Positions 61,708 to 64,000 of a DNA stretch of 64,000 nt are shown here, piece after piece. Below the pieces are notes generated by a model. The model did not search any database. It saw only the letters and a program-made list of their open reading frames with translations, and had not been told where the DNA came from. The position numbers and the translations under genes are program-made. This DNA is from Mucilaginibacter terrae (GTDB taxonomy: Bacteria > Bacteroidota > Bacteroidia > Sphingobacteriales > Sphingobacteriaceae). Every line of letters starts with the position of its first letter. Position 1 is the stretch's first letter. The stretch lies in NCBI RefSeq assembly GCF_031951985.1, contig NZ_JAVLVU010000001.1, positions 2,728,001 through 2,792,000 on the forward strand. Reading direction: 5' to 3'.

Positions 61708-63337
61708 ACACTTTTTCGCCGTTCACGTAGGTTTTTAGTACTTTAACATGAGGCAGGTCGGCACCTTTTGCCTTCATGATATCATTGTCGAGTATTACAA
61801 AATCGGCATACTTGCCTACCTCGATACTGCCTTTTTCGGTTTCTTCAAAATTAGAGCGTGCGGCCCAAATGGTCATGCCACGCAAGGCTTCCACCCTGCT
61901 CAAGGCATTTTCCTTTTGAAAACCTTTTGCAGGATTACCACTCAGATCTTTACGCTCGGTTGCCGAATAAAACGTGTAAATCGGATTGATATTTTCCACC
62001 GGAAAATCGGTTCCTAACGGAAGCCAGCCATTTTGCTGCAGGAGTTGTTTATAAGCATATGCACCTTTTAAACGTCCGGCACCCAAACGTTCGCCAGCCC
62101 AGCCCATATCTGATGTGGCATGTGTGGGTTGTACCGATGGCACTATGTTGTTTTCGCCAAAGTATTTAAAATCTTCGGGAGCTATTACCTGTGCATGTTC
62201 AACGCGCCAGCGGCGGTCATTTTTACCTTTGAGCGCCCCGGCATATATTTTCAAAATAGTGCGGTTAGCCGAATCGCCTATGGCATGGGTACACATCTGG
62301 AAACCCTTGGCGGCAATACGCTGGGCAACATCTTCAAAGTGTTTCTGGCTGCTCAACAAAAACCCTTTCCAGCCTTTACGGTCACTGTAATCGTGAATTA
62401 AGCATGCCCCGCGTGAACCTAAAGCACCATCAGCATAAACCTTAAACGAACGCACGTTTAAACCGGGTGTTTTGTATACGCCGCGCTTAAACAAGTAGTT
62501 AATGTTGGCTTCATTGTCAGACAGCATGACATACATACGCATTTTAAGCGCTTTTTTATGCTGAAGGTCGGCAATTACGTTAATCATAGGGTAGTCCAGT
62601 CCGCAATCATCAACGGTGGTAAGGCCTACTGCAAAACAGTTGCGCTGGGCATCCAATAAAGCGGCTTGAACCTGCACGTCGGTTGGGTCGGGTATTTTGC
62701 GGGTCACCAAGCCAACGGCGTTATCCACTAAAATTCCGGAAAGCTTATTGTTAATGGTTTCAACCGTGCCCCCATCAATTTTTTGGCCGGGTTTTACACC
62801 TGCTATATTTAACGCTGCCTGGTTGGCTATAGCCGCATGCCCGTCGACCCGGGTAAGTATAACCGGGCGCATAGGATACAATGAATCGAGTTTAGCTTTA
62901 TCAGGAAATTGCTTGGTTTGCCAATCATTCTGATCCCAGCCGCGGCCTATGATCCAGCCATCGGCGTTACGCCCAGCGTAAGTTTGTACCGAATCGAGTA
63001 TTTCGTCCCAACTTTTGGTGCCTTCCAGGTGCACTTCGTTCAAACTCATCCCATAGCGGTAAAAATGGGTATGCGCATCAATAAAGCCCGGGTACACGGC
63101 TTTGCCCTGCGCATCAACCACCTCGCGGGCCAGGTATATTTTCTCTAAACTATCGGCTTTGCCAACGGCCACAATTTTGCCTCCGTTCACCACAAAGGCT
63201 TCTTTGGTGGTAAATGCACTGTCTACCGTGTAAACCGTTGCATTTTTCACCAGCATATCGGCGTTGTACTCCTTTTTTGGTTGTTTACAGGCAATAAACA
63301 ACGGCAGTAATGCGAGCAGAGCCAGTTTTTTTGTCAT
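61694..63337 (-). CDS. Amidohydrolase family 3 (YtcJ-like) lipoprotein
   Basis: This 547-residue lipoprotein (lipobox ending at C17 in LPLFIACKQPK) has the metal-dependent amidohydrolase fold. Visible motifs are DAQGKAVYPGFIDAHTHFYR, ILTRVDGHAAIANQAAL, QMCTHAIGDSANRTIL, VEHAQVIAPEDF and LGTDFPVENINP, ending with VGKYADFVILDNDI. YtcJ-like enzymes hydrolyse N-substituted amides; the natural substrate is seldom known. Translational overlap with the downstream serine hydrolase suggests joint use, perhaps peptide or amide scavenging outside the cytoplasm. Confidence 0.9.
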   Translation of the reverse strand: MTKKLALLALLPLFIACKQPKKEYNADMLVKNATVYTVDSAFTTKEAFVVNGGKIVAVGKADSLEKIYLAREVVDAQGKAVYPGFIDAHTHFYRYGMSLNEVHLEGTKSWDEILDSVQTYAGRNADGWIIGRGWDQNDWQTKQFPDKAKLDSLYPMRPVILTRVDGHAAIANQAALNIAGVKPGQKIDGGTVETINNKLSGILVDNAVGLVTRKIPDPTDVQVQAALLDAQRNCFAVGLTTVDDCGLDYPMINVIADLQHKKALKMRMYVMLSDNEANINYLFKRGVYKTPGLNVRSFKVYADGALGSRGACLIHDYSDRKGWKGFLLSSQKHFEDVAQRIAAKGFQMCTHAIGDSANRTILKIYAGALKGKNDRRWRVEHAQVIAPEDFKYFGENNIVPSVQPTHATSDMGWAGERLGAGRLKGAYAYKQLLQQNGWLPLGTDFPVENINPIYTFYSATERKDLSGNPAKGFQKENALSRVEALRGMTIWAARSNFEETEKGSIEVGKYADFVILDNDIMKAKGADLPHVKVLKTYVNGEKVYEKK

Positions 63338-63405
63338 AGGTAATCAAAAAGCCCCACCCCGCCCTTCACACACCTTAGGCAGAAGGGTGTTTAAATTTCT
63401 TTGTG

Positions 63406-63437
63406 CCCCTCTCCCCCGGGGAGGGTTAGGGAGGGGT
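63406..63437. repeat. GC-rich palindromic repeat (CCCTC/GGGGAGGG type)
   Basis: CCCCTCTCCCC and GGGGAGGG are paired, then GAGGGGTT. It is the same motif family as 15469-15548. It lies in the probable 5' leader of the amidohydrolase transcript. Confidence 0.6.
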
Positions 63438-63456
63438 TTTATTATATACAACGTTT

Positions 63457-63464
63457 CAAAGGTA
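63457..63464 (-). promoter_or_regulatory. Bacteroidota -7 box (TACCTTTG, minus strand)
   Basis: It is an exact TAnnTTTG match reading towards the amidohydrolase gene, 120 bp from its start. No well-spaced -33 TTG is seen. Confidence 0.4.
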
Positions 63465-63519
63465 AAGTTATGCCATCAAATATTTAATTTAGCCGATTGA
63501 AATTGAAGGGATTTTTTGG

Positions 63520-64000
63520 ATGTCAGATATAATACAGCTTTTACCCGATTCGGTAGCCAACCAAATTGCAGCAGGCGAGGTAGTGCAGCGCCCGGCGTCG
63601 GCAGTAAAAGAGCTGGTGGAGAATGCAATAGACTCGGGGGCCGACAAAATACAGCTTATATTAAAAGATGCAGGCAAAGCCTTAATACAGGTGATCGACA
63701 ATGGCAGCGGCATGAGCGCTACCGATGCCCGCATGTGTTTTGAGCGCCACGCCACCTCTAAAATACGCAAGGCCGAAGACCTTTTTGCTATCCGCACCAT
63801 GGGTTTCAGGGGCGAAGCCATGGCCTCAATTGCAGCTATTGCCCATGTTGAAACCAAAACCCGCCGCCATGATGATGAGTTGGGCAGTTGCATCATCATC
63901 GAAGGTTCGGAAGTGGTAAGCCAGGAGCCTTGTGCCACCAGTGCCGGTACATCAACATCGGTTAAAAATCTGTTTTACAATATACCCGCCCGCCGTAACT
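63520..64000 (+). CDS. mutL: DNA mismatch repair protein MutL, 5' part
   Basis: ATG 63520 opens a frame that runs to the window end (160 codons visible). The GHKL ATPase motifs of MutL are clear: [31 protein letters not shown] (motif I), DNGSGM (motif II), FERHATSKI and [10 protein letters not shown] (motif III), with FYNIPARR at the edge. MutL couples MutS mismatch recognition to strand incision. Whether it carries the endonuclease motif in its C-terminus cannot be seen here. Confidence 0.97.
   Translation, partial: MSDIIQLLPDSVANQIAAGEVVQRPASAVKELVENAIDSGADKIQLILKDAGKALIQVIDNGSGMSATDARMCFERHATSKIRKAEDLFAIRTMGFRGEAMASIAAIAHVETKTRRHDDELGSCIIIEGSEVVSQEPCATSAGTSTSVKNLFYNIPARRN

Noticed and set aside
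1..64000. CRISPR array, diversity-generating retroelement, prophage or insertion sequence
   Set aside because: No regularly spaced direct repeats, reverse transcriptase, integrase, transposase or structural phage gene was seen on either strand.

Overview
The window looks like chromosomal DNA of a Bacteroidota bacterium of the Sphingobacteriaceae type (Mucilaginibacter or Pedobacter-like). The evidence is two SusC/SusD outer-membrane pairs, one governed by a FecI/FecR-type sigma/anti-sigma pair; LytS/LytTR signalling; several promoter boxes of the Bacteroidota form TAnnTTTG; and few Shine-Dalgarno sequences. The genus is an inference. I see no transposase, integrase, phage gene, CRISPR array or recognisable defence island.

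Layout. 1-6177 (minus strand): a tripartite RND efflux operon (adaptor, pump, TolC-like channel), then a single-domain response regulator overlapping the start of an N-acetylglucosamine-kinase-like gene cut by the window edge. 6395-17671: an M61 aminopeptidase, a small membrane protein, an AT-rich unknown gene bracketed by palindromes, an MFS transporter, a secreted TPR-like protein, a tail-specific protease, a DNA-repair pair (MBL exonuclease and ATP-dependent ligase with overlapping ends) and a YetF-like membrane protein. 17848-30627: a TerC protein, an M28 peptidase, a frameshifted siderophore-type TonB receptor with an operator-like inverted repeat at its promoter, and a sigma/FecR/SusC(STN)/SusD locus with no adjacent glycoside hydrolase. 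31013-38882: tRNA-Arg(CCU), metG, LD-carboxypeptidase and a second SusCD pair whose SusD is frameshifted.

39237-50475: a LytS/LytTR two-component system, a thioredoxin-fold protein paired with a double-receiver hybrid histidine kinase, a PHP tyrosine phosphatase, a PaoABC-type periplasmic molybdenum aldehyde oxidoreductase operon, a 48-residue glycine-rich membrane peptide and an AraC regulator. 50545-58369: a frameshifted short-chain dehydrogenase, a second TerC protein, an overlapping ECF sigma / anti-sigma / beta-repeat protein operon, and a group of envelope and unknown proteins, two of them frameshifted. 58488-64000: an NAPE-PLD-like hydrolase, an overlapping amidohydrolase / serine hydrolase pair, and the 5' part of mutL.

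Two patterns stand out beyond the ordinary genes. First, at least six genes carry single-base indels (seven events), several in or beside short homopolymers. This points to assembly error or to a cluster of decaying genes, and raw reads would decide. Second, several dispersed short repeats lie in the intergenic DNA: an ~85-bp element with TGTCATTTCGA-type terminal inverted repeats in two opposite orientations, a hairpin-bearing repeat at ~14.4 kb and ~59.7 kb, and CCTCTCC/GGAGAGG palindromes, one of which has become the translated C-terminal tail of the exonuclease. I did not find a clearly new multi-gene system. The best leads are these repeats, the AT-rich palindrome-bracketed gene, the stand-alone EF-Tu-domain gene and the thioredoxin-like/hybrid-kinase pair.
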